Of a stretch of DNA of 53,475 nt, positions 1-8,470 are shown one piece after another. A program made the position numbers and the translations under genes. The notes beneath the pieces are model-generated. The model did no database searches and was not told where the DNA came from. It was given only the letters and a program-made list of their open reading frames with translations. Location of the stretch: assembly GCA_903871805.1 (NCBI GenBank), contig CAIQIE010000173.1:1-53475 (forward strand), given 5' to 3'. Source of the stretch: an uncultured Planctomycetaceae bacterium. GTDB lineage: Bacteria > Planctomycetota > Planctomycetia > Planctomycetales > Planctomycetaceae. The first letter of the stretch is position 1, and every line of letters starts with the position of its first letter.

Positions 1-590
1 ATCTACTTCTCTGTCTTCTTCCCTGTGTTTGCGTTTCGCGGCTGCCTGCGGACATACGAGCCGAGGATGCCGACCGAATTTTCGGGGACGCGGGACGAGA
101 AATACGCCGCTACGGCGACTGGTGTGAGCTATGTTCCGGGCCGGGCGAGGCGGACATGCGTGGGAGGCCTCAATAAAAATGCCCGAATCGCTTTCGCAGA
201 GCGATTCGGACCAGGAAGCCGTCCGGAAGTCGTCAGCGGACTAATGCCGTGCCTCACCCCTGACCCTCGCCTCTGACCAGCGTTCTGTGATAGCAGCCCC
301 AAAGGCGAGCCGCTCCATCACCGCATGGTGAATCCGAGTTGAGTCAGCACCGCAGGTGCGCATCGTCCGTGGACGGCGACTCCAGCCAACCGTCAACCGC
401 CTCTTCTGGACGCAGCCGGCGTGATGCCGCTTTGTGTCTGACAACAAACCAGCCCAGCACCACCTCCGCACGCAAAAACAGCCTGCGCCGAGCCAGAGGA
501 AATACGCGCGTTCGTCGTACGAACGTGATTGCTGACCCTGAATGTGGTGATTTTGCGGGCGACGAGCGTGGTGCTACCAACATTGGGCTA
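1..590. other. Non-coding, decayed DNA at left edge
   Basis: No reading frame here resembles a protein family I recognise. The only clear structure is a perfect hairpin at 184-208, with 9-base arms (cgaatcgct / agcgattcg) and a 7-base loop. There is no T-run after it. The stretch leads directly into the transposase remnants and is probably part of the same decayed mobile-element area. Confidence 0.5.
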
Positions 591-910
591 TCCATCGAAA
601 CGGTCCTCAAAGAGCTGAAAAACAGGTTAAAACGATGGATGAGCAGATTGCAACAGCTATTGAAGCCGATCATGTCAACTCCCGCAAAGTCCAAATTCTG
701 CAGTCTGTCAAAGGTTGCGGCCCGGTCACCGTTAACACGTTCATGGCGGAACTGTCGAAACTGCTGGACAGCTCAATCGGCAGGAAGTTGCGAAGCTCGC
801 TGGAGTTGCTCGCATCAACCATGATTCCGGACTTTCGACCGGGAAACGAAAGGCCGCTGGAGGTCGTGCGACAGTGCGTCGCAGGCTCTACCTGGCGACG
901 GCCGACTGAC
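590..910 (+). pseudogene. IS110-family transposase remnant
   Basis: This is a decayed C-terminal piece of an IS110/IS116/IS902-type (DEDD) transposase. Three frames must be joined to read it. A short charged helix (LKELKNRLK) lies in the frame around 600-630. The segment MDEQIATAIEAD followed by VKGCGPVTVNTFMAEL starts at 635 and matches the helix-hairpin-helix-like GVGP motif of the family. Near 765 the frame shifts again, giving GQLNRQEVAKLAGVA, then INHDSG and GGRATVRRRLYLATA, the typical C-terminal block, and a stop at about 910. At least two frameshifts and the missing N-terminal catalytic half show it is dead. A minus-strand IS4-type fragment abuts its 3' end. Confidence 0.75.
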
Positions 911-1226
911 AGGACACTTCCTTGCTATTCCGCAGTACCTGGCCGAGAAAGTTCCACAACACAACGGCGGTGTTGTCAATGTGCTTCTCGCCGAACAACC
1001 CACCATGCTTGCAGAAGATTCGCACGATCTTCTCGGCGGGCAGGATGGATCCAAATGGCAGTCCAGGCTGAAGCAGGAATCCATCGACGATCTTCTGAAA
1101 CCCGGCATTCCGGAACCCCGTTGGGATCAGAAACAGACTGGCGCATGAAAAACCCTCCCTGGCATCTGTGGGCACAGGTTTGCCAGAGAGGGCTTGCGTT
1201 TCATACCGGGAGACGGAACTTTTCAA
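895..1226 (-). pseudogene. IS4-type transposase N-terminal fragment
   Basis: On the minus strand an open frame of about 110 residues carries what I recognise as the N-terminal region of planctomycete IS4-type transposases. It contains GLPFGSILPAEKIVRIF, then KHGGLFG, then TAVVLWNFLGQVL and KEVSCQSAVAR. The frame stops at about 888, straight after SAVAR, where an intact transposase would continue into its DDE catalytic domain. That domain is absent. The break coincides with the 3' end of the IS110-type remnant on the other strand, so the two pieces meet tail to tail. The family call is from memory of conserved residues, not from a search. Confidence 0.6.
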
Positions 1227-1342
1227 TCAAGACCAGCCTCAGGTCGCGCGAGGTACCTGTTTTCACTCGCGCGATGGCAGACCGGATTACGTGCTGTCAA
1301 GTGTCCTGACAATGCCATTTGTTCCTGCCACTTTTTGTGTGA

Positions 1343-2059
1343 TCAGGCGGTATTTGTCATCTGATCTCCGATGTACCACGGGTAGAACAGGCGACCGATA
1401 TCGTCGCTCAGTTTCCAGATGTATTCCATACGGAACATTTCGTAGCTGACATCGGTGGCTGACCGAGGTACTTCGGTCGGGAAGACACTGTTGATTTCCC
1501 TCGAAAAGATTCGCTTACCTTCTCCGTCGGTTTCCATTTCGTAGACGCTGACGATGGCGTCACAACGTCCGCGGAACAGGGAATTGGAATCGCGTTCGTA
1601 GAGAGAAAAGTCGCTGATGTCGATGTAAACCACGTAGGTCACGTCGAACTCAGAGCCAACATCAACAGCGGTGTCCCAGTCCGGGTTTTCCGCCAGCCAG
1701 TTTCTGATGTCATCGTACGGCACCATTTCAATCTTTTTGCCTGCCATCTGGTTTGTCACTCGATTGGCGATGATATGGTCGATGTTATCGAACTTATACT
1801 TCAGTTCATCGGAGGCGTAACACACCACGGCCACTCGGACATCCTTATCCGTCATGGACTGGTCTGTTTCTTTTTCAAACAGTGGTTCTTCCTGTGGTGG
1901 GCCACCGATCAGGTATCCCAGAAGCAGGAAGTAGTTGCAGCCGGGAATGGTCAGCAGCATCAGGCCCATCAGGCTCAAACGAAAGGCAAGGGACCAGAAT
2001 GGTCTGCGATGGATCGCCGTATCGGCAGGGGGCACCCTGAAGTGGTTCGGAGGATTCAT
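1343..2059 (-). CDS. Lipoprotein, paralogue of the next gene
   Basis: A 238-residue predicted lipoprotein. The N-terminus has a basic stretch, a hydrophobic helix (about residues 22-40) and a lipobox TIPGC with Cys41 as the lipidation site, so it should be anchored to a membrane. The mature part is soluble and has no catalytic motif that I recognise. It shares its layout with the 232-residue protein encoded 86 bases upstream: PGC lipobox, a VAVVCYASDE-like strand, a helix, a motif W-x(5)-DW near residue 128, then D-V-x-Y-V and a V-x-V-x(2)-hydrophobic strand. The two are therefore probably a tandem duplication. Both point the same way and may be one transcript. Function unknown; the fold resembles small planctomycete-specific lipoproteins. 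Confidence 0.75.
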   Translation of the reverse strand: MNPPNHFRVPPADTAIHRRPFWSLAFRLSLMGLMLLTIPGCNYFLLLGYLIGGPPQEEPLFEKETDQSMTDKDVRVAVVCYASDELKYKFDNIDHIIANRVTNQMAGKKIEMVPYDDIRNWLAENPDWDTAVDVGSEFDVTYVVYIDISDFSLYERDSNSLFRGRCDAIVSVYEMETDGEGKRIFSREINSVFPTEVPRSATDVSYEMFRMEYIWKLSDDIGRLFYPWYIGDQMTNTA

Positions 2060-2145
2060 AGACGATTCCGGGGAAGGGAGAATAATTCAGAGTGGGGGAG
2101 AGACCGGTCGAAAGACAGGAGACGGGGCGGCTGGGCGAGAACAGT

Positions 2146-2844
2146 TCAGTGCACAGTTTCACTGACACGATGGTCGTAAAGAAATTGTGCCAGAGTCAGT
2201 GAAACGCGATCCTGAAATTGTTCCGTGAACAGGCGTTCGGATTTATTTTCCTTTGGAACGGGATAATCCGGAAACGCGAGGTTGAATCTGCGTTCAAAGG
2301 CTGTGGCGGGTGCGGAACCGGACTGGCAGTCCAGAACCTGAATATTGCCATTGATCTTGCCCTGTTGCAGGTTGCTGCTGTCGGGAACATCCAGGCGGAA
2401 GACTTCGATCTGAATGTTCATGACGTAGTCAGCACTAAAATTCTCTGCCAGTTCGGAGAAATCGCCCCAGTCGCCATGGTCATCGAACCAGGAGCTGACT
2501 TTGTCGGAGGAGATGATTTTGACATTTCGGGTTTCCAGATGTCTGGACATTCGATCGAGAATATCGATCTGAATGGACGGATATCTGGACAGAACGCTGT
2601 GTGGTGCTGAACAGGTAATCAGGATGGATTTTTCACCCTTAGTCAGGTCGACACCGGTTGCTGTGCGGAACTGAGATTTGACTTTTGGGTCTCCCAAAAA
2701 CATCTTGCCGAACATCACTCCCAGAGAGCATCCGGGGACAGCGAGGATCGTTACGAAAGCGAGTGTCCACAGAATCAGGTATTTGGAAAACGGACGTATC
2801 CTCCCCCTTGCCTGCTGTGGAACATTCTGATTTTCGATGTGCAC
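2146..2844 (-). CDS. Lipoprotein, tandem paralogue
   Basis: A 232-residue predicted lipoprotein, started here at GTG 2844 with a GGAG box about 12 bases upstream. A hydrophobic segment (about residues 22-37) ends in AVPGC, with Cys39 as the lipidated residue. The mature domain aligns by eye with the downstream neighbour: an ILITCSAP strand, a conserved helix, W-x(5)-DW around residue 118-124, an ADYVMNIQIEVFRL strand where the neighbour has VTYVVYIDISDFSL, then an IQVLD strand where the neighbour has IVSVYE. Sequence identity is low but the order of elements is the same. Function is unknown. Alternative starts inside the first 20 residues would leave the signal peptide intact. Confidence 0.75.
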   Translation of the reverse strand: MHIENQNVPQQARGRIRPFSKYLILWTLAFVTILAVPGCSLGVMFGKMFLGDPKVKSQFRTATGVDLTKGEKSILITCSAPHSVLSRYPSIQIDILDRMSRHLETRNVKIISSDKVSSWFDDHGDWGDFSELAENFSADYVMNIQIEVFRLDVPDSSNLQQGKINGNIQVLDCQSGSAPATAFERRFNLAFPDYPVPKENKSERLFTEQFQDRVSLTLAQFLYDHRVSETVH

Positions 2845-2918
2845 GACGCTTCACTCCGTTGAAAGCGCTGCGAAACCACAGAAACACGCAGAGCGGGTGC
2901 AGGGGAGAGGTTGAGGGA

Positions 2919-3359
2919 TCAGAGAAACCGAAAGATCCATTGCAGAAAACTGGCGATCAGCCATCCTGCAAAACCTCTAATGCACCAGCGTCCGGGTTCC
3001 TGAACTCCCAGCCAGAATCCCTGGATTATCACCAAAATCAACCATGGCCACATCATGAGAAGGCTACAGGCCAGCATCCAGCCGGCCGGATTTGCATTCC
3101 ATGAGGCAGCCCATTCACCGCGGCTAAACCAGGCAAAACTGGTCGTCAGTCCACAGTGAGGGCACACACTGCCCGTGAGACTCAGAATGGCACAGTCCGG
3201 CAGACCCAGTTGCTGATGCGTTCCATAACCTGCGGGATTCGGAGTGAGCCAGATGGCCGTTCCGAACACCAGTGGTATAACGAGAATCACGAGACCAACG
3301 ACGATGCGTTCGCTTTGGACCAGTTTACGGCCCGGGGACGAAGAAACGTCGTTTGTCAT
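2919..3359 (-). CDS. DUF2752 membrane protein
   Basis: A small membrane protein of about 146 residues with the DUF2752 signature: P-x-C (Cys56), then LTGSVCPHCGLTTSF (Cys66, Cys69), a short amphipathic stretch and N-x-N-P. About three membrane helices are visible (about residues 18-38, 94-118 and 128-145). The start at ATG 3359 fits the family, which usually begins shortly before the first helix. The frame stays open upstream to 3476, but those extra residues do not look like a domain. No strong ribosome-binding site is visible. The biochemical role of DUF2752 is not established. It is on the same strand as the two lipoproteins but separated from them by 74 bases. Confidence 0.8.
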   Translation of the reverse strand: MTNDVSSSPGRKLVQSERIVVGLVILVIPLVFGTAIWLTPNPAGYGTHQQLGLPDCAILSLTGSVCPHCGLTTSFAWFSRGEWAASWNANPAGWMLACSLLMMWPWLILVIIQGFWLGVQEPGRWCIRGFAGWLIASFLQWIFRFL

Positions 3360-3707
3360 GTGAGGGGTACCACGACGGGCGAACGGGAACAAGAGCCAGC
3401 TTGAATCAATTTCTTTGGTATCATGCCACTTTCTGCAGGAATTGCCACGACGTAAGTTCTGTGTGTTCAGGAACACGCGAATTCTGCCGTGGCCCGGCGG
3501 GTTTTGCCTGTTTGCTGCCCCGCCCTGCCCCGGCAGTTCGAGCCTGCTGTTGTTGCGATGGCTGTCGGAGGGATGATCAGGAGTCCGCCTGTTTGGCGGT
3601 GCTGGCGGGCCGCAGGCTGCAGCGCGGAGGAGTCTGTTTCAGATTGACTTCTACTGCCTGAAAGCGTGGAATACAGGCACTCAGGAACGAATTTGGAGTG
3701 AGCAAGG

Positions 3708-4481
3708 ATGGTAACGAATCGAAACGGACAACGGTTTGCGATTCCTGCGTCGCGCAGGCTGACGTGGGATCTGCTGTATTTCCACAAAGACGTGCCATTG
3801 TGTTCGCATGATCGCCGAATGGAGCTGACGGAAGTTGCCGCGGCCCGTGAGTCCGCAGTGGTCAGAGTTTCGTGGCCGGCCGTTTTTCTGAAGGCCATGT
3901 CGCGTGTGTCAGTGCAATATCCGGAGTTGCGGCAGATCTGGTATCGCTGGCCCTGGGCGCATCTGTATCAGCACCCGGCCAGTGTTGGCATTCTGACGGT
4001 TCAGCGAGAGCTTGACGGTGAACCCTGGTTGTTTTGGGGGCGAATTTCAAAGCCCGAGGAAATGTCATTGACGGAGATTCAGGCGATCATTCAGAAGTAT
4101 CAGACAGAGTCGCCGGCCAGAGTGTTCGCCAGAGACCTGCGTCTGGCCTCGCTGCCTGTGTTGTTGCGGCGTCTGATCTGGTGGTGGAATCTGAATGTGG
4201 AAACTGCAGCAAGAGCGAAACGGGTTGGAACATTCTTTCTTTCGACGCTGGCAGGTCGCGGTGTGGAAATTCAGATGTCGCCGTCGGTTCAGACAACCTG
4301 CCTGACCTACGGTCCACTGGACAGGGACGGGACCAGTCGAGTGACAATTTCGTATGATCATCGCATCATGGACGGGGCGCTGGTGGCCGACATCCTGAAT
4401 CGGCTGGAAGAGGTGTTAAAGACCGAGATTCTGCAGGAGCTTCGGGGGCTTTCCGTATCGTCCGGGTGTAATGTGGCGTGA
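3708..4481 (+). CDS. Stand-alone E2-type acyltransferase domain protein
   Basis: A 257-residue protein resembling the catalytic domain of 2-oxoacid dehydrogenase E2 subunits (chloramphenicol-acetyltransferase fold). The C-terminal motif YDHRIMDGALVADIL (residues 216-230) corresponds to the E2 active-site DHRxxDG box, with His218 as the likely catalytic base. There are no lipoyl or subunit-binding domains in front of it, and no E1 or E3 gene nearby, so it is unlikely to be part of a classical dehydrogenase complex. It may transfer an acyl group from a CoA thioester to an unknown acceptor. The ATG at 3708 has a GGAGTGAG box in reach. The second half of the DFGW-type E2 motif is not obvious. Substrate unknown. 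Confidence 0.65.
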   Translation: MVTNRNGQRFAIPASRRLTWDLLYFHKDVPLCSHDRRMELTEVAAARESAVVRVSWPAVFLKAMSRVSVQYPELRQIWYRWPWAHLYQHPASVGILTVQRELDGEPWLFWGRISKPEEMSLTEIQAIIQKYQTESPARVFARDLRLASLPVLLRRLIWWWNLNVETAARAKRVGTFFLSTLAGRGVEIQMSPSVQTTCLTYGPLDRDGTSRVTISYDHRIMDGALVADILNRLEEVLKTEILQELRGLSVSSGCNVA

Positions 4482-4659
4482 ATAAGAGTCTCCGGGGGAT
4501 ATGCGGTTGTGCAGCGGCTGATGATCGGGGAACGGAACCATTCGCAGTCCGCGCTGGTTCTGATATGATCCATGGCCAACATCTGTCGTTGAACAGGTGG
4601 CAGGGAAATCCCCTGACGTATGAATTCTGTCAGAAACAGTGATTTCGGTAATTCGCCTT

Positions 4660-6108
4660 ATGTCCCGTATTTCGACGCTGCAGCTGATTCGCCAGCTGAA
4701 TTCCGGTGCTTTGACTTCCCGCAGGCTGACGGAGTCCTGTCTGGATCGGATTTCGTCCGGGAACGGGACGCTGAATGCGTTTGTTGCGGTGGATGCTGAA
4801 GGGGCACTGCGGCAGGCGGACCTGATTGATGCGCGCCGGGCAGCGGGGCATCCGGTCGGGCTGCTTGCCGGTTTGCCGGTGGCAATTAAAGACAATATCT
4901 GTGTAAAGGGAATGGCCACCACCTGTGGCAGCAGGATTCTTCAAAACTTTGTTCCGCCGTATTCTGCACATGTCGCAGACCGATTGCTGGCTGAGGATGG
5001 AGTATTGATTGGGAAGCTGAATCAGGATGAGTTTGCCATGGGGTCGTCGACTGAAACGTCGATCTTTGGTCCCTCGCGAAACCCCTGGAATCCGGAATGC
5101 AGCGCTGGGGGATCCAGTGGTGGAGCGGCGGTGGCGATTGCCGCGGGAATGGTGCCGCTGGTTCTGGGTTCAGACACTGGTGGCTCGATTCGGCAGCCGG
5201 CTGGGTTTTGTGGTGTGACAGGACTGAAGCCCACCTATGGTCGAGTGTCTCGATACGGCCTTGTGGCCTATGCCAGCTCACTGGATCAGATCGGTCCGAT
5301 GGCCATGGATGTGGAAGGTTGTGCGTTGGTACTGCAGTGTATTGGCGGCCACGATGTTCGGGATTCGACTTCCATTCCGGAGCCAGCGCAGGACTGGCTG
5401 AAACAGTTGAGCGATGAAACGCCCCCGTTAAGGATTGGAATAGCGGAAGAATACTTTGCGGAGGGACTGGATGCGGAAGTCGCGGCAGCGGTTCGAACTG
5501 CGGTGGGAGTACTCCAGGATGCCGGGGCCACGTTGGTTCCGGTCTCTCTGCCGCATTCCAGGTATGCCGTTGCTGCCTATTACCTGATTGCCTGTAGCGA
5601 AGCCTCCAGTAACCTCGCGCGGTACGATGGCATTCACTACGGGCATCGGGCAGAGAAGTTTGATGATCTTGTGGACTTGTACAGCCAGAGTCGTTCGGAG
5701 GGTTTTGGGCCGGAAGTCAAACGCCGAATTATGCTTGGCACCTACGCCTTGTCTGCGGGATATTACGACGCTTATTATCTGAAAGCGTTGCGGGTACGAC
5801 GAAAGATCCAGGAAGATTTTCAGAAAGCCTTTGAAAGTGTGGATGTGATCGCCGGTCCAGTGGCTCCGACGGCCGCATTTCGGCTTGGGGAAAAGCTGAA
5901 TGATCCCATGGCGATGTATCTGAGTGACATCTACACGATCAGTACAAATCTGGCTGGTCTGCCGGGAATTTCTGTGCCATGCGGACTGACGTCGGATCGG
6001 CTCCCGATTGGATTGCAGTTGCAGGCGGCGCCGCTGGCAGAAACGCGACTTTTGCAGGCCGCTCATCGTTACCAGACACTGACTCAGTGGCATTTTCAGC
6101 AGCCATAA
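4660..6108 (+). CDS. gatA: Asp-tRNA(Asn)/Glu-tRNA(Gln) amidotransferase subunit A
   Basis: Glutamyl/aspartyl-tRNA amidotransferase subunit A, the glutaminase of the GatCAB complex. It releases ammonia from glutamine, which GatB then uses to amidate mischarged Glu-tRNA(Gln) or Asp-tRNA(Asn). The amidase signature is complete: Lys77 (VAIKDNI), cis-Ser152 in GGSSGGAAVA and nucleophile Ser176 in SDTGGSIRQPA. These numbers are close to those of known GatA proteins. At 482 residues the length is normal. ATG 4660 was chosen because the GTG at 4639 adds residues not seen in the family. Neither gatB nor gatC is adjacent, so the complex must be encoded at several loci. It lies 178 bases after the acyltransferase-like gene. 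Confidence 0.95.
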   Translation: MSRISTLQLIRQLNSGALTSRRLTESCLDRISSGNGTLNAFVAVDAEGALRQADLIDARRAAGHPVGLLAGLPVAIKDNICVKGMATTCGSRILQNFVPPYSAHVADRLLAEDGVLIGKLNQDEFAMGSSTETSIFGPSRNPWNPECSAGGSSGGAAVAIAAGMVPLVLGSDTGGSIRQPAGFCGVTGLKPTYGRVSRYGLVAYASSLDQIGPMAMDVEGCALVLQCIGGHDVRDSTSIPEPAQDWLKQLSDETPPLRIGIAEEYFAEGLDAEVAAAVRTAVGVLQDAGATLVPVSLPHSRYAVAAYYLIACSEASSNLARYDGIHYGHRAEKFDDLVDLYSQSRSEGFGPEVKRRIMLGTYALSAGYYDAYYLKALRVRRKIQEDFQKAFESVDVIAGPVAPTAAFRLGEKLNDPMAMYLSDIYTISTNLAGLPGISVPCGLTSDRLPIGLQLQAAPLAETRLLQAAHRYQTLTQWHFQQP

Positions 6109-6305
6109 TCTGCTGCAGGAGAAATTTTCCAGCGAATGATTGATTTGCGGGCCCGGCCACGGAGAAGTTTGGGGGCTGGAAATCGATGTGTTGCGGAGTG
6201 AAAACCTGGATAGAACCGAGCATTGGCCAGGATTGATGTAAGATCCGGATGCTGTGACTTTCTGGGGGTCGCGAGTGAAATCCATTCGATAGCTGGGAGA
6301 ACAGT

Positions 6306-6821
6306 GTGGAACAGTCTCGACGTTATGCCGTGCGGATACTCTGGTTGCTGACAGTCGTGGGAATCTGTCAGCATGTTTGGTACTGGCCGCAGCTGCCGCC
6401 CACCGTGGCGACTCATTTTGGAGTCGATGGACGCCCGAACGACTGGATGTCCAGAGGAAGCGGCACTGCCGTTCTGCTGGGCTTTCAGGTGGTGTTTCCA
6501 TGGCTGCTGATGAGTTTGGTGTGGCTTATCGGAGTCCTTCCCAATTCGATGATCAATATTCCCTACCGGGACTACTGGCTGGATTCGGATCGTCGTGGTG
6601 CGACGCTGGCGTGGCTGGGCGGCTTTCTGGGTTGGATTGCTGTGGCCACGGCATTGTTGATGATTGTGCTGGCCCACATGACATTTCGGGCCAACGTGGG
6701 ATCCGGCGCGTTGGAGAATGGGCCGTTTTTGGTGTTTGTGGGCGGCTACCTGGTTGTTGTTCTGGGCATGACGGCTTTAAGTTTTCGGCGATTTCGACGG
6801 CCTGTGGAGAAATCGGAGTAG
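6306..6821 (+). CDS. DUF1648 membrane protein
   Basis: A 171-residue integral membrane protein, starting at GTG 6306 with GGGAG about 6 bases upstream. After the first helix (about 10-28) it has the DUF1648 hallmark: P-x-L-P-P-x(3)-T-H-F-G-x-D-G-R-P, then DW. Three more helices follow (about 51-76, 97-124 and 138-160). DUF1648 occurs at the N-terminus of SdpI-type immunity proteins and in many uncharacterised membrane proteins. The SdpI-specific remainder is not evident here. It is probably a single-gene unit, about 200 bases after gatA, and is followed directly by an inverted-repeat element whose left terminus begins at the stop codon. Confidence 0.8.
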   Translation: MEQSRRYAVRILWLLTVVGICQHVWYWPQLPPTVATHFGVDGRPNDWMSRGSGTAVLLGFQVVFPWLLMSLVWLIGVLPNSMINIPYRDYWLDSDRRGATLAWLGGFLGWIAVATALLMIVLAHMTFRANVGSGALENGPFLVFVGGYLVVVLGMTALSFRRFRRPVEKSE

Positions 6822-6966
6822 TGCTTTGTCAAAGCCTGAAATTGGGGTTCACCGACTTGAAATTGGGGTTCACCGTCATTCCCGCGCAGGCGGGAATCCA
6901 GATCGCGGCACTGGTTTCCCGCCTGCGCGGGAATGACGTAACCCAAAACTAAGATTTGACAAAGCA
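6822..6966. repeat. dRS3-like inverted-repeat element with terminal repeats
   Basis: A compact 145-base palindromic element. Its ends are perfect 12-base inverted repeats (tgctttgtcaaa at 6822-6833, tttgacaaagca at 6955-6966). Inside the left end is a direct duplication of tgaaattggggttcaccg-like sequence (6837-6855 and 6858-6874). The core has perfect 23-base inverted arms at 6874-6896 and 6916-6938 around a 19-base spacer. The left arm contains attcccgcgcaggcgggaat, which fits the published Neisseria dRS3 pattern of ATTCCC, eight bases, GGGAAT. It contains no gene; translating it gives the familiar spurious peptide with PAQAGIQ and RLRGND. Confidence 0.8.
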
Positions 6967-7047
6967 GTAGCCTGCTTTTGTCAGGCAACGCTGGGCTGTT
7001 GAATTGAGGCTTTTGGTTGGTGCAACCCTGCTTTTAACGACCAACGC

Positions 7048-7887
7048 TCACCGCTGAGCGACGGGATTGGGAATCAACCCCTGGGATTCCGCGAGAACTT
7101 TTAGCAGACTGCGGTTGTCCAGAAAGGGTTCACTGCCGCGGCGGGCCCAGATTAGCTTTCCGTGGCGATCGACGACGAAGGTGCCATGGTCCATCAATTC
7201 AGGAGTGTCTTCCGTGGCGGGATGAAAGCATCCCCATTGTTCGGCAATCGTGCGATCTTCATCGGAGAGTACGGGAAAGCCGAAGCGACCGTATTGGGCA
7301 AAGCGTTCTGCTGTGTGGGAGACTGGATCAGCGCTGATTGCGATGATGTCTGCATCGAGTTCTTTGAAGTAGTGCAGGTCTTTTTCCAGAGACACCAATT
7401 GAGCAACGCAGTGACTGCAACCGTAGCCCAGATAGAACACCACGACAACGGGACGATTCAGACCATGTTCGCTGAGTTTTCGGGGGACGTTGAGATCATC
7501 AGGGAGGGAGAAGTCAGGAACCTTCTGATTCATGAGTTCGTGTGGTTGGGAGGGCGCGATAGATGGTTCGGCCAGAGTCAGAATTTCACTGAGTGCCGTA
7601 GTCAGGGGTTTGACGTGCACGGCGTGGATGTAGGCTTCTGCATCTTGCCGGAGATTTCCGGTTGAAACCAGACCGTATTTCATGCAGATCTGGCGACAGC
7701 GTTCCAGCACTCCACCGGTTTGGGCAACAGCCTGTGGAGGATTGGCAGCGTGGTAGATCAGTACAACGGCATAAAAGCTGGCAACGACAAACAGGAAACC
7801 CAGAAAGACTTTGGTTCCCAATTCGCGTTCGTCTGCTGATGTCGTTGGATCGGCCGTCGGTGTGGTGGAATCTGGCGTGGACAGCAT
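7048..7887 (-). CDS. Membrane-anchored peroxiredoxin-like (AhpC/TSA) protein
   Basis: A 279-residue protein with one N-terminal membrane helix (about 26-47), a linker helix region, and a thioredoxin-fold domain from about residue 122. The domain begins VPDFSLPDD, has VVVVFYLGYGCSHC with Cys157 and Cys160 where AhpC/TSA peroxiredoxins have their peroxidatic cysteine, then DIIAISADP and FPVLSDEDRTIAEQWG, and ends with a GTFVVDRHGKLIW strand. It probably reduces peroxides or acts as a thiol-disulfide oxidoreductase outside the inner membrane. The CSHC pair is less usual than a single peroxidatic Cys and leaves the redox type open. ATG 7887 is preceded by a strong AGGAGG box; an upstream TTG at 7893 overlaps the end of that box. 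Confidence 0.8.
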   Translation of the reverse strand: MLSTPDSTTPTADPTTSADERELGTKVFLGFLFVVASFYAVVLIYHAANPPQAVAQTGGVLERCRQICMKYGLVSTGNLRQDAEAYIHAVHVKPLTTALSEILTLAEPSIAPSQPHELMNQKVPDFSLPDDLNVPRKLSEHGLNRPVVVVFYLGYGCSHCVAQLVSLEKDLHYFKELDADIIAISADPVSHTAERFAQYGRFGFPVLSDEDRTIAEQWGCFHPATEDTPELMDHGTFVVDRHGKLIWARRGSEPFLDNRSLLKVLAESQGLIPNPVAQR

Positions 7888-8317
7888 AATCAACCTCCTC
7901 AGGCCATTCTGGCTTTTGAACGCCGGGTGCGACCAGATTTTTGAGGCGTATTTGGTTGAATTCTCAGAGCTGCAGAAGCTTTTTCGATTACGGGATACGT
8001 AAAGTTTGGCAAGAATGTATACGGATGAACATTGTTTTGTGTTTTGGTGATTTTGGGAGGAATCGGGGAATTATGCAGCGGAAAGTGGTTGCTGGGCGGG
8101 AGCTGGTAGGGATTATGCGGTTTTTAGGGCCAGAGGCGGAGTAGCGAAGGTGTTGGTGAATTCTGAAAATTGGATCTTCTGCTTCAGCAAGTTCTCTGGA
8201 CTGACGAAATATGGGCAGTCATTCTTGAAATGTCGGACGGATGTGGCTAACCTCCGTCTTCCCGGTGCTGTTGGCGATTGCTGACTGTCTGGGATGTGTA
8301 TTGTCGTGGATGTGTTT
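7888..8317. other. Spacer before tRNA-Asp
   Basis: 430 bases with no convincing gene. It holds the ribosome-binding site of the minus-strand peroxiredoxin-like gene (AGGAGG on the complement of 7891-7897) and must hold the tRNA promoter, but I cannot identify clear -35 and -10 boxes. Confidence 0.5.
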
Positions 8318-8391
8318 GGGGTCGTAGCTCAGTTGGTTAGAGCGCCAGCCTGTCACGCTGGAGGCCGCGGGTTCAAGTCCCGTCGACCTCG
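8318..8391 (+). tRNA. tRNA-Asp (GTC)
   Basis: A 74-base cloverleaf. The acceptor stem pairs GGGGTCG with CGACCTC (one G-U pair), discriminator G at 8391. The D-arm contains agctcagttggttagagc, the anticodon stem CCAGC/GCTGG encloses CTGTCAC with anticodon GTC, and the T-arm has gcgggttcaagtcccgt. CCA is not encoded. A strong intrinsic terminator follows within 14 bases, so this is a single-tRNA transcript. Confidence 0.97.
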
Positions 8392-8404
8392 TTTAATTGA
8401 AAAA

Positions 8405-8437
8405 GCCTGCAACGGATTATCTGTTGCAGGCTTTTTT
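8405..8437 (+). terminator. Intrinsic terminator of tRNA-Asp
   Basis: Nine-base perfect arms gcctgcaac (8405-8413) and gttgcaggc (8423-8431), a 9-base loop, and six Ts. A-run at 8399-8404 precedes the left arm. Confidence 0.93.
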
Positions 8438-8470
8438 CGTTTAGTGGGGTGGGGGGCGAAATCGCCGCGT

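Noticed and set aside
5428..6501. 357-codon antisense frame over gatA
   Set aside because: It lies opposite conserved amidase sequence and has no recognisable domain; a codon-bias shadow.
6306..6821. SdpI-type immunity protein
   Set aside because: Only the DUF1648 part is present; the SdpI-specific C-terminal helices and signature are not recognisable.
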